The position numbers and the translations under genes were made by a program. A stretch of DNA of 64,000 nucleotides from the NCBI RefSeq assembly GCF_050947335.1, contig NW_027473328.1, positions 1,860,001 to 1,924,000 of the forward strand. Direction: 5' to 3'. Shown in pieces: positions 14,320 through 30,923 of the stretch. The stretch is from Megachile rotundata (taxonomy: Eukaryota; Arthropoda; Insecta; Hymenoptera; Megachilidae). The notes below the pieces were generated by a model. It was not told the origin of the DNA. It ran no database searches and was given only the letters and a program-made list of their open reading frames with translations. Each line of letters begins with the position of its first letter. Positions within the stretch are counted from its first letter, which is position 1.

Positions 14320-16840
14320 TACTATCGCAATCATACAATCACAATCGTACAATCACAATCATACAATCACAATCATGCAATCACAATCATACAATCACAA
14401 TCATACAATCACAATCATACCATCCCAATCGTACAATCACCATCACACAATCGCAATCATACAATCACAATCATACAAAAACAATGATACAATCACAAAC
14501 ATACAATCACAATCATACAATCACAATCATACAATCACAATCATACAATCACAGTCATACAATCACAATCACACAATCTCAATCATACACACGCCATCTT
14601 ACAATCACAATCATACAATCACAATCATACAATCACAATCATACAATCACAATCATACGATCACAATCATACGAAGACAATCATACAATTACTACTATAC
14701 AATCACAATCATACAATCACAATCATACAAACACAATCATACAATCACAATCATACTATCGCAATCATACAATCACAATCGTACAATCACAATCATACAA
14801 TCACAATCATTCAATCACAATCATGCAATCACAATCATACAATCACAATCATACAATCACAATCATACAATCACAATCATGCAATGACAATCATACAATC
14901 ACAATCATACAATCACAATCATACCATCCCAATCATACAATCACAATCACACAATCGCAATCATACAATCACAGTCATACAAAAACAATGATACAATCAC
15001 AATCATACAATCACAATCATACAATCACAATCATACAAAAACAATCATACAATCACAATCATACGATGACAATCCTACAATTACTACTATACAATCACAA
15101 TCACACAAAAACAATCATACAATCACAATCATACAATCACAATCATACATTCACAATCATACAATCACAATCATACAATCACAATCATGTGATCACAATC
15201 AAACAATCAGAATCATACAATCACAATCATACGATCACAATCATACGAAGACAATCATACAATTACTACTATACAATCACAATCATACAAAAGCAATCAT
15301 ACAATCACAATCATACGATGACAATCATACAATAACTACTATACAATCACAATCATACAAAAACAATCATACAATCACAATCATACAATCACAATCATAC
15401 AATCACAATCATACATTCACAATCATACAATCACAATCATACAATCACAATCATACAATCACAATAATACAATCACAATCATACAATCGCAATCATACAA
15501 TCACAATCATACAATCACAATCATACAATCACAATTATACAAACATAATCATACAATCACAATCATACTATCGCAATCATACAATCACAATCGTACAATC
15601 ACAATCATACAATCACAATCATTCAATCACAATCATGCAATCACAATCATACAATCACAATCATACAATCACAATCATACAATCACAATCATGCAATCAC
15701 AATCATACAATCACAATCATACAATCACAGTCATACCATCCCAATCATACAATCACAATCACACAATCGCAATCATACAATCACAATCATACAAAAACAA
15801 TGATACAATCACAATCATACAATCACAGTCATACAATCGCAATCATACAATCACAATCATACGATCACAAACATACGAAGACAATCATACAATTACTACT
15901 ATACAATCACAATCATACAAAAACAATCATACGATGACAATCCTACAATTACTACTATACAATCACAATCACACAAAAACAATCATACAATCACAATCAT
16001 ACAATCACAATCATACAATCACAATCATGCAATCACAATCATACAATCACAATCATACAATCACCATAATACAATCACAATAATACAATCACAATCATAC
16101 GATCACAATCATACGAAGACAATCATACAATTACTACTATACAATCGCAATCACACAAAAACAATCATACAATCACAATCATACAATCACAATCATACAA
16201 TCACAATCATACAATCACAATCATACAATCACAATCATACAATCACAATCATACAATCACAATCATACAATCACAATCATACAATCACAATCATACTATT
16301 GCAATCATACAATCACAATCATATAATCACAAGCATACGATCACAATCATACAATCACAATCATGCAATTTCGTTCATACAATCACAATCATACCATCCC
16401 AATCATACAATCACAATCATACAATCACAATCATACAATCACAATCATACCATCCCAATCATACAATCACAATCATACAATCACAATCATACAATCACAA
16501 TCATACAATCACAATCATACAATCACAATTACACAATCGCAATCATACAATCACAATCATACAAAAACAATGATACAATCACAATCATACAATCACAACC
16601 ATACAATCACAATCATACAATCACAATCATACGATCACAATCATTCGAAGACAATCATACAATTACTACTATACAATCACAATCATACAAAAACAATCAT
16701 ACAATCACAGTCATACAATCACAATCATACAATCACAATCATACATTCACAATCATACAATCACAATCATACAATCACAATCATACAATCACAATAATAC
16801 AATCACAATCATACAATCTCAATCATACAATCACAATCAT
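13616..16840 (+). repeat. 3,318-bp higher-order repeat, copy 4 (3' end replaced)
   Basis: This matches copy 3 at +3,318 for about 3.2 kb (CGCCATCTT at 13901 and 14587, TTTCGTTC at about 16364). Near 16840, after the ACAATCTCAATCAT monomer, it departs: copy 3 continues with ACAATCGCAATCAT, while this copy continues with consensus monomers and then the ATTGAATC family. The change marks the start of a different higher-order block. Confidence 0.82.
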
Positions 16841-19800
16841 ACAATCACAATCATACAATCACAATCATACAATCACAATCATACAATCACAATCATACAA
16901 TCACAATCATACAATCACAATCATACTATCGCAATCATACAATCACAATCGTACAATCACAATCATACAATCACAATCATTGAATCACAATCATGCAATC
17001 ACAATCATACAATCACAATCATACAATCACAATCATACAATCACAATCATACAATCACAATCATACACAAACAATGATACAATCGCAATCATACAATTCA
17101 AATCATACAATCACAATCATACAATCACAATCATACAATCACAATCATACGATCACAATCATACGAAGACAATCATACAATTACTACTATACAATCACAA
17201 TCATACGAAAACAATCATACAATCACAATCATACGATGACAATCATACAATTACTACTATACAATCACAATCATACAAAAACAATCATACAATCACAATC
17301 ATACAATCACAATCATACAATCACAATCATACAAAAACAATCATACAATCACAATCATACAATCACAATCATACAATCACAATCATACATTCACAATCAT
17401 ACAATCACAATCATACAATCACAATCATACAATCACAATCATACAATCACAATCATACAATCACAATCATACAATCACAATCATAAAATCACAATCATAC
17501 AATCACAATCATACAATCACAATCATACAATCACAATCATACAATCACAATCATACTATCGCAATCATACAATCACAATCGTACAATCATAATCATACAA
17601 TCACAATCATACAATCACAATCATACAATCACAATCATACAATCACAATCACACAATCGCAATCATACAATCACAATCGTACAATCACAATCATACAATC
17701 ACAATCATTGAATCACAATCATGCAATCACAATCATACAATCACAATCATACAATCACAATCATACAATCACAATCATACAATCACAATCATACAATCAC
17801 AATCATACACAAACAATGATACAATCGCAATCATACAATTCAAATCATACAATCAGAATCATACAATCACAATCATACAATCACAATCATACGATCACAA
17901 TCATACGAAGACAATCATACAATTACTACTATACAATCACAATCATACGAAAACAATCATACAATCACAATCATACGATGACAATCATACAATTACTACT
18001 ATACAATCACAATCATACAAAAACAATCATACAATCACAATCATACAATCACAATCATACGAAAACAATCATACAATCACAATCATACAATCACAATCAT
18101 ACAATCACAATCATACATTCACAATCATACAATCACAATCATACAATCACAATCATACAATCACAATAATACAATCACAATCATACAATCTCAATCATAC
18201 AATCACAATCATACAATCACAATCATACAATCACAATCATACAATCACAATCATACAATCACAATCATACAATCACAATCATACAATCACAATCATACAA
18301 TCACAATCATACAATCACAATCATACAATCACAATCATACAATCACAATCATACTATCGCAATCATACAATCACAATCGTACAATCATAATCATACAATC
18401 ACAATCATACAATCACAATCATACAATCACAATCATACAATCACAATCATACAATCACAATCATACAATCGCAATCATACTATCGCAATCGTACAATCAC
18501 AATCGTACAATCACAATCATACAATCACAATCATTCAATCACAATCATGCAATCACAATCATACAATCACAATCATACAATCACAATCATACAATCACAA
18601 TCATACAATCACAATCATACAATCACAATCACACAATCGCAATCATACAATCACAATCGTACAATCACAATCATACAATCACAATCATTGAATCACAATC
18701 ATGCAATCACAATCATACAATCACAATCATACAATCACAATCATACAATCACAATCGTACAATCACAATCATACAATCACAATCATTGAATCACAATCAT
18801 GCAATCACAATCATACAATCACAATCATACAATCACAATCATACAATCACAATCATACAATCACAATCATACAATCACAATCATACACAAACAATGATAC
18901 AATCGCAATCATACAATTCAAATCATACAATCAGAATCATACAATCACAATCATACAATCACAATCATACGATCACAATCATACGAAGACAATCATACAA
19001 TTACTACTATACAATCACAATCATACGAAAACAATCATACAATCACAATCATACGATGACAATCATACAATTACTACTATACAATCACAATCATACAAAA
19101 ACAATCATACAATCACAATCATACAATCACAATCATACGAAAACAATCATACAATCACAATCATACAATCACAATCATACAATCACAATCATACATTCAC
19201 AATCATACAGTCACAATCATACAATCACAATCATACAATCACAATAATACAATCACAATCATACAATCTCAATCATACAATCACAATCATACAATCACAA
19301 TCATACAATCACAATCATACAATCACAATCATACAATCACAATCATACAATCACAATCATACAATCACAATCATACAATCACAATCATACAATCACAATC
19401 ATACAATCACAATCATACAATCACAATCATACTATCGCAATCATACAATCACAATCGTACAATCATAATCATACAATCACAATCATACAATCACAATCAT
19501 ACAATCACAATCATACAATCACAATCATACAATCGCAATCATACAATCGCAATCATACTATCGCAATCGTACAATCACAATCGTACAATCACAATCATAC
19601 AATCACAATCATTCAATCACAATCATGCAATCACAATCATACAATCACAATCATACAATCACAATCATACAATCACAATCATACAAAAACAATGATACAA
19701 TCGCAATCATACAATTCAAATCATACAATCACAATCATACAATCACAATCATACGATCACAATCATACGAAGACAATCATACAATTACTACTATACAATC

Positions 19801-22800
19801 ACAATCATACAAAAACAATCATACAATCACAGTCATACAATCACAATCATACAATCACAATCATACAATCACAATAATACAATCACAATCATACAACCTC
19901 AATCATACAATCACAATCATACAATCACAATCATACAATCACAATCACACAATCGCAATCATACAATCACAATCATACAAAAACAATGATACAATCACAA
20001 TCATGCAATCGCAATCATACAATCACAATCATACGATCACAATCATACGAAGACAATCATACAATTACTACTATACAATCACAATCATACAAAAACAATC
20101 ATACAAACACAATCATACGATGACAATCATACAATTACTACTATACAATCACAATCATGCAAAAACAATCATACAATCACAATCACACATTCACAATCAT
20201 ACAATCACAGTCATACATTCACAAACATACAATCACAATCATACAATCACAATCATACAATCACAATAATACAATCACAATCATGCAATCTCAATCATAC
20301 AATCACAATCATACAATCACAATCACACAATCCCAATCATACTATCGCAATCATACAATCACGATCATACAATCACAATCATACAATCACAATCATACTA
20401 TCGCAATGATACAATCACAATCATACTACCACAATCATACGAAGACAATCATAGAATTACTACTATACAATCACAATCATACAAAAACAATCATACAATC
20501 ACAATCATACGATGACAATCCTACAATTACTACTATACAATCACAATCACACAAAAACCATCATACAATCACAATCATACAATCACAATCATACAAATAC
20601 AATCATACATTCACAATCATACAATCACAATCATACAATCACAATCATATGATCACAATCAAACAATCACAATGATACAATCACAATCATACAAACACAA
20701 TCATACAATCACAATCATACAATCACAATCATACGATCACAATCATACGAAGACAATCATACAATTACTACTATACAATCACAATCATACAGAAGCAATC
20801 ATACAATCACAATCATACGATGACAATCATACAATTACTACTATATAATCACAATCATACAAAAACAATCATACAATCACAATCATACAATCACAATCAT
20901 ACAATCACAATCATACAAACACAATCATACAATCACAATCATACTATCGCAATCATACAATCACAGTCATACAATCACAATCATACAATCACAATCATAC
21001 GATCACAAACATACGAAGACAATCATACAATTACTACTATACAATCACAATCATACAAAAACAATCATACAATCACAATCATACGATGACAATCCTACAA
21101 TTACTACTATACAATCACAATCACACAAAAACAATCATACAATCACAATCATACAATCACAATCATACAATCACAATCATACAATCACAATCATACAATC
21201 ACAATCATACAATCACCATAATACAATCACAATCATACAATCACAATCATACGATCACAATCATACGAAGACAATCATACAATTACTACTATACAATCAC
21301 AATCACACAAAAACAATCATACAATCACAATCATACAATCACAATCATACAATCACAATCATACAATCACAATCATACAATCACAATCATACAATCACAA
21401 TCATACAATCACAATCATACAATCACAATCATACAATCACAATCATACAATCACAATCATACTATTGCAATCATACAATCACAATCATATAATCACAAGC
21501 ATACGATCACAATCATACAATCACAATCATGCAATTTCGATCATACAATCACAATCATACCATCCCAATCATACAATCACAATCATACAATCACAATCAT
21601 ACAATCACAATCATACCATCCCAATCATACAATCACAATCATACAATCACAATCATACAATCACAATCATACAATCACAATTACACAATCGCAATCATAC
21701 AATCACAATCATACAAAAACAATGATACAATCACAATCATACAATCACAATCATACAATCACAATCATACAATCACAATCATACGATCACAATCATACGA
21801 AGACAATCATACAATTACTACTATACAATCACAATCATACAAAAACAATCATACAATCACAGTCATACAATCACAATCATACAATCACAATCATACATTC
21901 ACAATCATACAATCACAATCATACAATCACAATCATACAATCACAATAATACAATCACAATTATACAATCTCAATCATACAATCACAATCATACAATCAC
22001 AATCATACAATCACAATCATACAATCACAATCATACAATCACAATCATACAATCACAATCATACTATCGCAATCATACAATCACAACCGTACAATCACAA
22101 TCATACTATCACAATCATTGAATCACAATCATGCAATCACAATCATACAATCACAATCATACAATCACAATCATACAATCACAATCATACAATCACAATC
22201 ATACAATCACAATCATACAATCACAATCATACAATCACAATCATACAATCACAATCATACAATCACAATCATACAATCACAATCACACAATCGCAATCAT
22301 ACAATCACAATCATACAATCACAATCATACAATCACAATCATACTATCGCAATCATACAATCACAATCGCACAATCACAATCATACAATCACAATCATTG
22401 AATCACAATCATGCAATCACAATCATACAATCACTATCATACAATCACAATCATACAATCACAATCATACAATCACAATCATACACAAACAATGATACAA
22501 TCGCAATCATACAATTCAAATCATACAATCACAATCATACAATCACAATCATACAATCACAATCATACGATCACAATCATACGAAGACAATCATACAATT
22601 ACTACTATACAATCACAATCATACGAAAACAATCATACAATCACAATCATACGATGTCAATCATACAATTACTACTATACAATCACAATCATACAAAAAC
22701 AATCATACAATCACAATCATACAATCACAATCATACAATCACAATCATACATTCACAATCATACAATCACAATCATACAATCACAATCATACAATCACAA

Positions 22801-23224
22801 TAATACAATCACAATCATGCAATCTCAATCATGCAATCTCAATCATACAATCACAATCATACAATCACAAACATACAATCACAATCATACAATCACAATC
22901 ATACAATCACAATCATACCACCCCAATCATACAATCACAATCATACAATCACAATCATACAATCACAATCATACAATCACAATTACACAATCGCAATCAT
23001 ACAATCACAATCATACAAAAACAATGATACAATCACAATCATACAATCACAATCATACAATCACAATCATACAATCACAATCATACGATCACAATCATAC
23101 GAAGACAATCATACAATTACTACTATACAATCACAATCATACAAAAACAATCATACAATCACAGTCATACAATCACAATCATACAATCACAATCATACAT
23201 TCACAATCATACAATCACAATCAT
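16841..23224 (+). repeat. Block B extension, ATTGAATC and TTTCGATC families
   Basis: This stretch carries variant monomers not seen in block A, such as TGAATCACAATCAT, ACACAAACAATGAT, ACAATTCAAATCAT and ACGAAAACAATCAT. It holds a local 1,078-bp duplication and a TTTCGATC monomer at about 21530. The stretch recurs in block C at offsets from 31,107 down to 30,070, and much of it in block D. Homology to C ends at the ACCATCCCAATCAT monomer at 23225. No sequence other than the satellite is present. Confidence 0.82.
17650..19690 (+). repeat. 1,078-bp local tandem duplication (77 monomers)
   Basis: The variant order from about 17650 recurs at +1,078: for example the CATAATC monomer at about 18390 and 19468, and the ATTCAATC monomer at 18533 and 19611. 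The junction also contains a 98-bp (seven-monomer) repeat of the CGTACAATC to ATTGAATC series at about 18650-18800, and an offset of 980 bp applies just before it. Blocks C and D have only one copy: the offset between B and C falls from 31,135 to 30,057 across it, exactly 1,078. Confidence 0.82.
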
Positions 23225-23545
23225 ACCATCCCAATCATACAATCACAATCATACAATCACAATCATACAATCACAATCATACAATCACAATCATACAATC
23301 ACAATTACACAATCGCAATCATACAATCACAATCATACAAAAACAATGATACAATCACAATCATACAATCACAATCATACAATCACAATCATACAATCAC
23401 AATCATACGATCACAATCATACGAAGACAATCATACAATTACTACTATACAATCACAATCATACAAAAACAATCATACAATCACAGTCATACAATCACAA
23501 TCATACAATCACAATCATACATTCACAATCATACAATCACAATCA
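22981..23545 (+). repeat. 322-bp local tandem repeat (23 monomers)
   Basis: The ACAATTACACAATC series recurs at +322 (AATTAC at 22981 and 23303), followed in both copies by ACAAAAACAATGAT, the ATTACTACTAT module and ACATTCACAATCAT. The second copy coincides with the point (23225) where block B stops matching block C and starts matching 36777 onward. Confidence 0.75.
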
Positions 23546-24230
23546 TACAATCACAATAATACAATCACAATCATACAATCTCAATCATACAATCACAATC
23601 ATACAATCACAATCATACAATCACAATCATACAATCACAATCATACAATCACAATCATACTATCGCAATCATACAATCACAATCGTACAATCACAATCAT
23701 ACAATCACAATCATTGAATCACAATCATGCAATCACAATCATACAATCACAATCATACAATCACAATCATACAATCACAATCATACACAAACAATGATAC
23801 AATCGCAATCATACAATTCAAATCATACAATCACAATCATACAATCACAATCATACAATCACAATCATACGATCACAATCATACGAAGACAATCATACAA
23901 TTACTACTATACAATCACAATCATACGAAAACAATCATACAATCACAATCATACGATGAAAATCATACAATTACTACTATACAATCACAATCATACAAAA
24001 ACAATCATACAATCACAGTCATACAATCACAATCATACAATCACAATCATACATTCACAATCATACAATCACAATCATACAATCACAATCATACAATCAC
24101 AATAATACAATCACAATCATACAATCTCAATCATACAATCACAATCATACAATCACAATCATACAATCACAATCATACAATCACAATCATACAATCACAA
24201 TCATACAATCACAATCATACAATCACAATC
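23225..24230 (+). repeat. About 1 kb segment shared with 36777-37782
   Basis: From the ACCATCCCAATCAT monomer at 23225 the variant order matches 36777 onward at +13,552 bp (968 monomers), through the ATTGAATC, ACACAAACAATGAT and ACGATGAAAATCAT monomers. Homology is lost near 24230, where this copy has ACTATCGCAATCAT and the other has ACAACCACAATCAT. It is part of the mosaic middle of the window. Confidence 0.75.
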
Positions 24231-26540
24231 ATACTATCGCAATCATACAATCACAATCGTACAATCACAATCATACAATCACAATCATTGAATCACAATC
24301 ATGCAATCACAATCATACAATCACAATCATACGATGACAATCATACAATTACTACTATACAATCACAACCATACAAAAACAATCATACAATCACAATCAT
24401 ACAATCACAATCATACAATCACAATCATACAAAAACAATCATACAATCACAATCATACAATCACAATCATACAGTCACAATCATACATTCACAATCATAC
24501 AATCACAATCATACAATCACAATCATACAATCACAATCATACAATCACAATCATACAATCACAATCATACAATCACAATCATACAATCACAATCATACAA
24601 TCACAATCATACAATCACAATCATACAGTCACAATCATACAATCACAATCATACTATCGCAATCATACAATCACAATCGTACAATCATAATCATACAATC
24701 ACAATCATACAATCACAATCATACAATCACAATCATACAATCACAATCACACAATCGCAATCATACAATCACAATCGTACAATCACAATCATACAATCAC
24801 AATCATTGAATCACAATCATGCAATCACAATCATACAATCACAATCATACAATCACAATCATACAATCACAATCATACAATCACAATCATACAATCACAA
24901 TCATACACAAACAATGATACAATCGCAATCATACAATTCAAATCATACAATCAGAATCATACAATCACAATCATACAATCACAATCATACGATCACAATC
25001 ATACGAAGACAATCATACAATTACTACTATACAATCACAATCATACGAAAACAATCATACAATCACAATCATACGATGACAATCATACAATTACTACTAT
25101 ACAATCACAATCATACAAACACAATCATACAATCACAATCATACAATCACAATCATACAATCACAATCATACAAAAACAATCATACAATCACAATCATAC
25201 AATCACAATCATACAATCACAATCATACATTCACAATCATACAATCACAATCATACAATCACAATCATACAATCACAATAATACAATCACAATCATGCAA
25301 TCTCAATCATACAATCACAATCATACAATCACAATCACACAATCCCAATCATACTATCGCAATCATACAATCACGATCATACAATCACAATCATACAATC
25401 ACAATCATACTATCGCAATGATACAATCACAATCATACTACCACAATCATACGAAGACAATCATAGAATTACTACTATACAATCACAATCATACAAAAAC
25501 AATCATACAATCACAATCATACGATGACAATCCTACAATTACTACTATACAATCACAATCACACAAAAACCATCATACAATCACAATCATACAATCACAA
25601 TCATACAAATACAATCATACATTCACAATCATACAATCACAATCATACAATCACAATCATATGATCACAGTCAAACAATCACAATGATACAATCACAATC
25701 ATACAAACACAATCATACAATCACAATCACACAATCACAATCATACGATCACAATCATACGAAGACAATCATACAATTACTACTATACAATCACAATCAT
25801 ACAGAAGCAATCATACAATCACAATCATACGATGACAATCATACAATTACTACTATATAATCACAATCATACAAAAACAATCATACAATCACAATCATAC
25901 AATCACAATCATACAATCACAATCATACAAACACAATCATACAATCACAATCATACTATCGCAATCATACAATCACAGTCATACAATCACAATCATACAA
26001 TCACAATCATACATTCACAATCATACAATCACAATAATACAATCACAATCATACAATCTCAATCATACAATCACAATCATACAATCACAATCATACAATC
26101 ACAATCATACAATCACAATCATACAATCACAATCATACAATCACAATCATACAATCACAATCATACAATCACAATCATACAATCACAATCATACAATCAC
26201 AATCATACTATCGCAATCATACAATCACAATCGTACAATCACAATCATACAATCACAATCATTCAATCACAATCATGCAATCACAATCATACAATCACAA
26301 TCATACAATCACAATCATACAATCACAATCATACAAAAACAATCATACAATCACAATCATACAATCACAATCATACAATCACAGTCATACAATCATAATC
26401 ATATAATCACACTCATAAAATTGCAATCATACAATCGCAATCATACAATCACAATCATACCATCACAATCATACAGGCACAATCATAAAATCACAATCAT
26501 AGAATCACAATCATACAAAAACAATCATGCAATCACAATC
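24231..26540 (+). repeat. Mosaic of segments also found at 17.7 kb and 20.2-21 kb
   Basis: From 24806 the order follows 17708 onward (+7,098 bp). Near 25250 it switches to the order of 20239-20990 (+5,012 bp; ACGATCATAC, ACTACCACAATCAT and AGAATTACTACTAT monomers recur). About 26270-26540 matches 28566-28836 at +2,296 and resembles the start of block A (ATAATCACACTCAT, AAAATTGCAATCAT, ACAGGCACAATCAT). All offsets are multiples of 14. Boundaries are approximate. Confidence 0.7.
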
Positions 26541-27399
26541 ATGTGATCACAATCGTACAATCGCAATCGAACAATCAGAACCATATGATCAGGATCATAC
26601 AATCACAATCATACAATCTCAATCATACACGCGCCATCTTACAATCACAATCATACAATCGCAATCATACAGTCGCAATCATACAATCACAATCATACAA
26701 TCACAATCATACAATCACAATCATACAATCACAATCATACAATCACAATCATACAATCGCAATCATACAATCGCAATCAAACAATCACAATCACACGATC
26801 GCAATCATACAATCGCAATCATACACTCACAATCATTCAATCACAATGATACAATCACAATCATACAATGACAATCATACGATCACAATCATACAATTAC
26901 TACTATACAATCACAATCATACAAAAACAATCATACAAAAACAATCATACAATCACAATCATACAATCACAATCATACAATCACAATTTTACAAACATAA
27001 TCATACAATCACAATCATACTATCGCAATCATACAATCACAATCGTACAATCACAATCATACAATCACAATCATTCAATCACAATCATGCAATCACAATC
27101 ATACAATCACAATCATACAATCACAATCATACAATCACAATCATGCAATCACAATCATACAATCACAATCATACAATCACAGTCATACCATCCCAATCAT
27201 ACAATCACAATCACACAATCGCAATCATGCAATCACAATCATACAAAAACAATGATACAATCACAATCATACAATCACAGTCATACAATCACAACCATAC
27301 AATCACAATCATACGATCACAAACATACGAAGACAATCATACAATTACTACTATACAATCACAATCATACAAAAGCAATCATACAATCACAATCATACG
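26541..27399 (+). repeat. Variant-rich segment with one CGCCATCTT monomer
   Basis: This holds the ACACGCGCCATCTT monomer at 26627. A run of less common monomers follows at about 26750-26880, with ACGATCGCAATCAT and AAACAATC types that also occur at about 28930-29060. From about 27060 the order resembles 5066-5400 (GCAATC, ACCATCCC, ACAAAAACAATGAT). Only 14-bp satellite monomers are present. Confidence 0.7.
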
Positions 27400-28370
27400 A
27401 TGACAATCCTACAATTACTACTATACAATCACAATCACACAAAAACAATCATACAATCACAATCATACAATCACAATCATACAATCACAATCATACAATC
27501 ACAATCATACAGTCACAATCATACAGTCACCATAATACAATCACAATCATACAATCACAATCATACGATCACAATCATACGAAGACAATCATACAATTAC
27601 TACTATACAATCACAATCACACAAAAACAATCATACAATCACAATCATACAATCACAATCATACAATCACAATCATACAATCACAATCATACAATCACAA
27701 TCATACAATCACAATCATACAATCACAATCATACAATCACAATCATACAATCACAATCATACAATCACAATCATACTATTGCAATCATACAATCACAATC
27801 ATATAATCACAAGCATACGATCACAATCATACAATCACAATCATGCAATTTCGATCATACAATCACAATCATACCATCCCAATCATACAATCACAATCAT
27901 ACAATCACAATCATACAATCACAATCATACCATCCCAATCATACAATCACAATCATACAATCACAATCATACAATCACAATCATACAATCACAATTACAC
28001 AATCGCAATCATACAATCACAATCATACAAAAACAATGATACAATCACAATCATACAATCACAATCATACAATCACAATCATACAATCACAATCATACGA
28101 TCACAATCATACTATCGCAATCATACAATTACTACTATACAATCACAATCATACAAAAACAATCATACAACCACAGTCATACAATCACAATCATACAATC
28201 ACAATCATACATTCACAATCATACAATCACAATCATACAATCACAATCATACAATCACAATAATACAATCACAATCATACAATCTCAATCATACAATCAC
28301 AATCATACAATCACAATCATACAATCACAATCATACAATCACAATCATACAATCACAATCATACAATCAC
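27400..28370 (+). repeat. Segment repeated from 21086-22056
   Basis: The order matches 21086 onward at +6,314 bp (451 monomers), including the TTTCGATC monomer at about 27844. A notable difference is near 28107, where ACTATCGCAATCAT replaces the ACGAAGACAATCAT expected before ATTACTACTAT. That breaks up the usual module, as expected of a local patch exchange. Confidence 0.75.
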
Positions 28371-29569
28371 AATCATACTATCGCAATCATACAATCACAA
28401 TCGTACAATCACAATCATACAATCACAATCATTGAATCACAATCATACAATCACAATCATACAATCACAATCATACAATCACAATCATACAATCACAATC
28501 ATACTATCGCAATCATACAATCACAATCGTACAATCACAATCATACAATCACAATCATTCAATCACAATCATGCAATCACAATCATACAATCACAATCAT
28601 ACAATCACAATCATACAATCACAATCATACAAAAACAATCATACAATCACAATCATACAATCACAATCATACAATCACAGTCATACAATCATAATCATAT
28701 AATCACACTCATAAAATTGCAATCATACAATCGCAATCATACAATCACAATCATACCATCACAATCATACAGGCACAATCATAAAATCACAATCATAGAA
28801 TCACAATCATACAAAAACAATCATGCAATCACAATCATGTAATCACAATCGTACAATCGCAATCGAACAATCAGAACCATATGATCAGAATCATACAATC
28901 ACAATCATACAATCACAATCATACAATCACAATCATACAATCGCAATCATACAATCGCAATCAAACAATCACAATCACACGATCGCAATCATACAATCGC
29001 AATCATACACTCACAATCATTCAATCACAATGATACAATCACAATCATACAATGACAATCATACGATCACAATCATACAATTACTACTATACAATCACAA
29101 TCATACAAAAACAATCATACAAAAACAATCATACAATCACAATCATACAATCACAATAATACAATCACAATCATATGATCACAATCAAACAATCACAATG
29201 ATACAATCACAATCATATGATCACAATCAAACAATCACAATGATACAATCACAATCATACAATCACAATCATACAATCACAATCATACAATCACAATCAT
29301 ACAATCACAATCATGCAATCACAATCATACAATCACAATCATACAATCACAGTCATACCATCCCAATCATACAATCACAATCACACAATCGCAATCATAC
29401 AATCACAATCATACAAAAACAATGATACAATCACAATCATACAATCACAGTCATACAATCACAATCATACAATCACAATCATACGATCACAAACATACGA
29501 AGACAATCATACAATTACTACTATACAATCACAATCATACAAAAACAATCATACAATCACAATCATACG

Positions 29570-30830
29570 ATGACAATCCTACAATTACTACTATACAATC
29601 ACAATCACACAAAAACAATCATACAATCACAATCATACAATCACAATCATACAATCACAATCATACAATCACAATCATACAATCACAATCATACAATCAC
29701 CATAATACAATCACAATCATACAATCACAATCATACGATCACAATCATACGAAGACAATCATACAATTACTACTATACAATCACAATCACACAAAAACAA
29801 TCATACAATCACAATCATACAATCACAATCATACAATCACAATCATACAATCACAATCATACAATCACAATCATACAATCACAATCATACAATCACAATC
29901 ATACAATCACAATCATACAATCACAATCATACAATCACAATCATACTATTGCAATCATATAATCACAAGCATACGATCACAATCATACAATCACAATCAT
30001 GCAATTTCGATCATACAATCACAATCATACCATCCCAATCATACAATCACAATCATACAATCACAATCATACAATCACAATCATACCATCCCAATCATAC
30101 AATCACAATCATACAATCACAATCATACAATCACAATCATACAATCACAATTACACAATCGCAATCATACAATCACAATCATACAAAAACAATGATACAA
30201 TCACAATCATACAATCACAATCATACAATCACAATCATACAATCACAATCATACGATCACAATCATACGAAGACAATCATACAATTACTACTATACAATC
30301 ACAATCATACAAAAACAATCATACAATCACAGTCATACAATCACAATCATACAATCACAATCATACATTCACAATCATACAATCACAATCATACAATCAC
30401 AATCATACAATCACAATAATACAATCACAATTATACAATCTCAATCATACAATCACAATCATACAATCACAATCATACAATCACAATCATACAATCACAA
30501 TCATACAATCACAATCATACAATCACAATCATACTATCGCAATCATACAATCACAATCGTACAATCACAATCATACAATCACAATCATTGAATCACAATC
30601 ATGCAATCACAATCATACAATCACAATCATACAATCACAATCATACAATCACAATCATACAATCACAATCATACAATCACAATCATACAATCACAATCAT
30701 ACAATCACAATCATACAATCACAATCATACAATCACAATCATACAATCACAATCATACAATCACAATCATACAATCACAATCATACAATCACAATCATAC
30801 TATTGCAATCATACAATCACAATCATATAA
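29570..30830 (+). repeat. Segment repeated from 27400, third copy of the 21.1 kb block
   Basis: The order matches 27400 onward at +2,170 bp and, after loss of one monomer near 29950-29999, at +2,156. From about 30000 to 30590 it also matches 21530-22120 at +8,470. With the copies at 21086 and 27400 this makes three related blocks in 10 kb, arranged with unrelated spacers between. Confidence 0.75.
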
Positions 30831-30867
30831 TCACAAGCATACGATCACAATCATACAATCACAATCA

Positions 30868-30923
30868 TGCAATTTCGATCATACAATCACAATCATGCAA
30901 TTTCGATCATACAATCACAATCA
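30868..30923 (+). repeat. 28-bp duplication carrying TTTCGATC twice
   Basis: The pair of monomers GCAATTTCGATCAT plus ACAATCACAATCAT occurs twice in a row here. Other copies of this block (21530, 27844, 30000, 36692, 51600, 61302) have it once. This is a two-monomer duplication in the same 14-bp phase. Confidence 0.8.

Noticed and set aside
26750..26880. Possible unique or inserted sequence in a variant-rich stretch
   Set aside because: Every 14-bp step still aligns to the consensus with one to three changes, the phase is kept, and the same series occurs at about 28930-29060. It is ordinary variant satellite.
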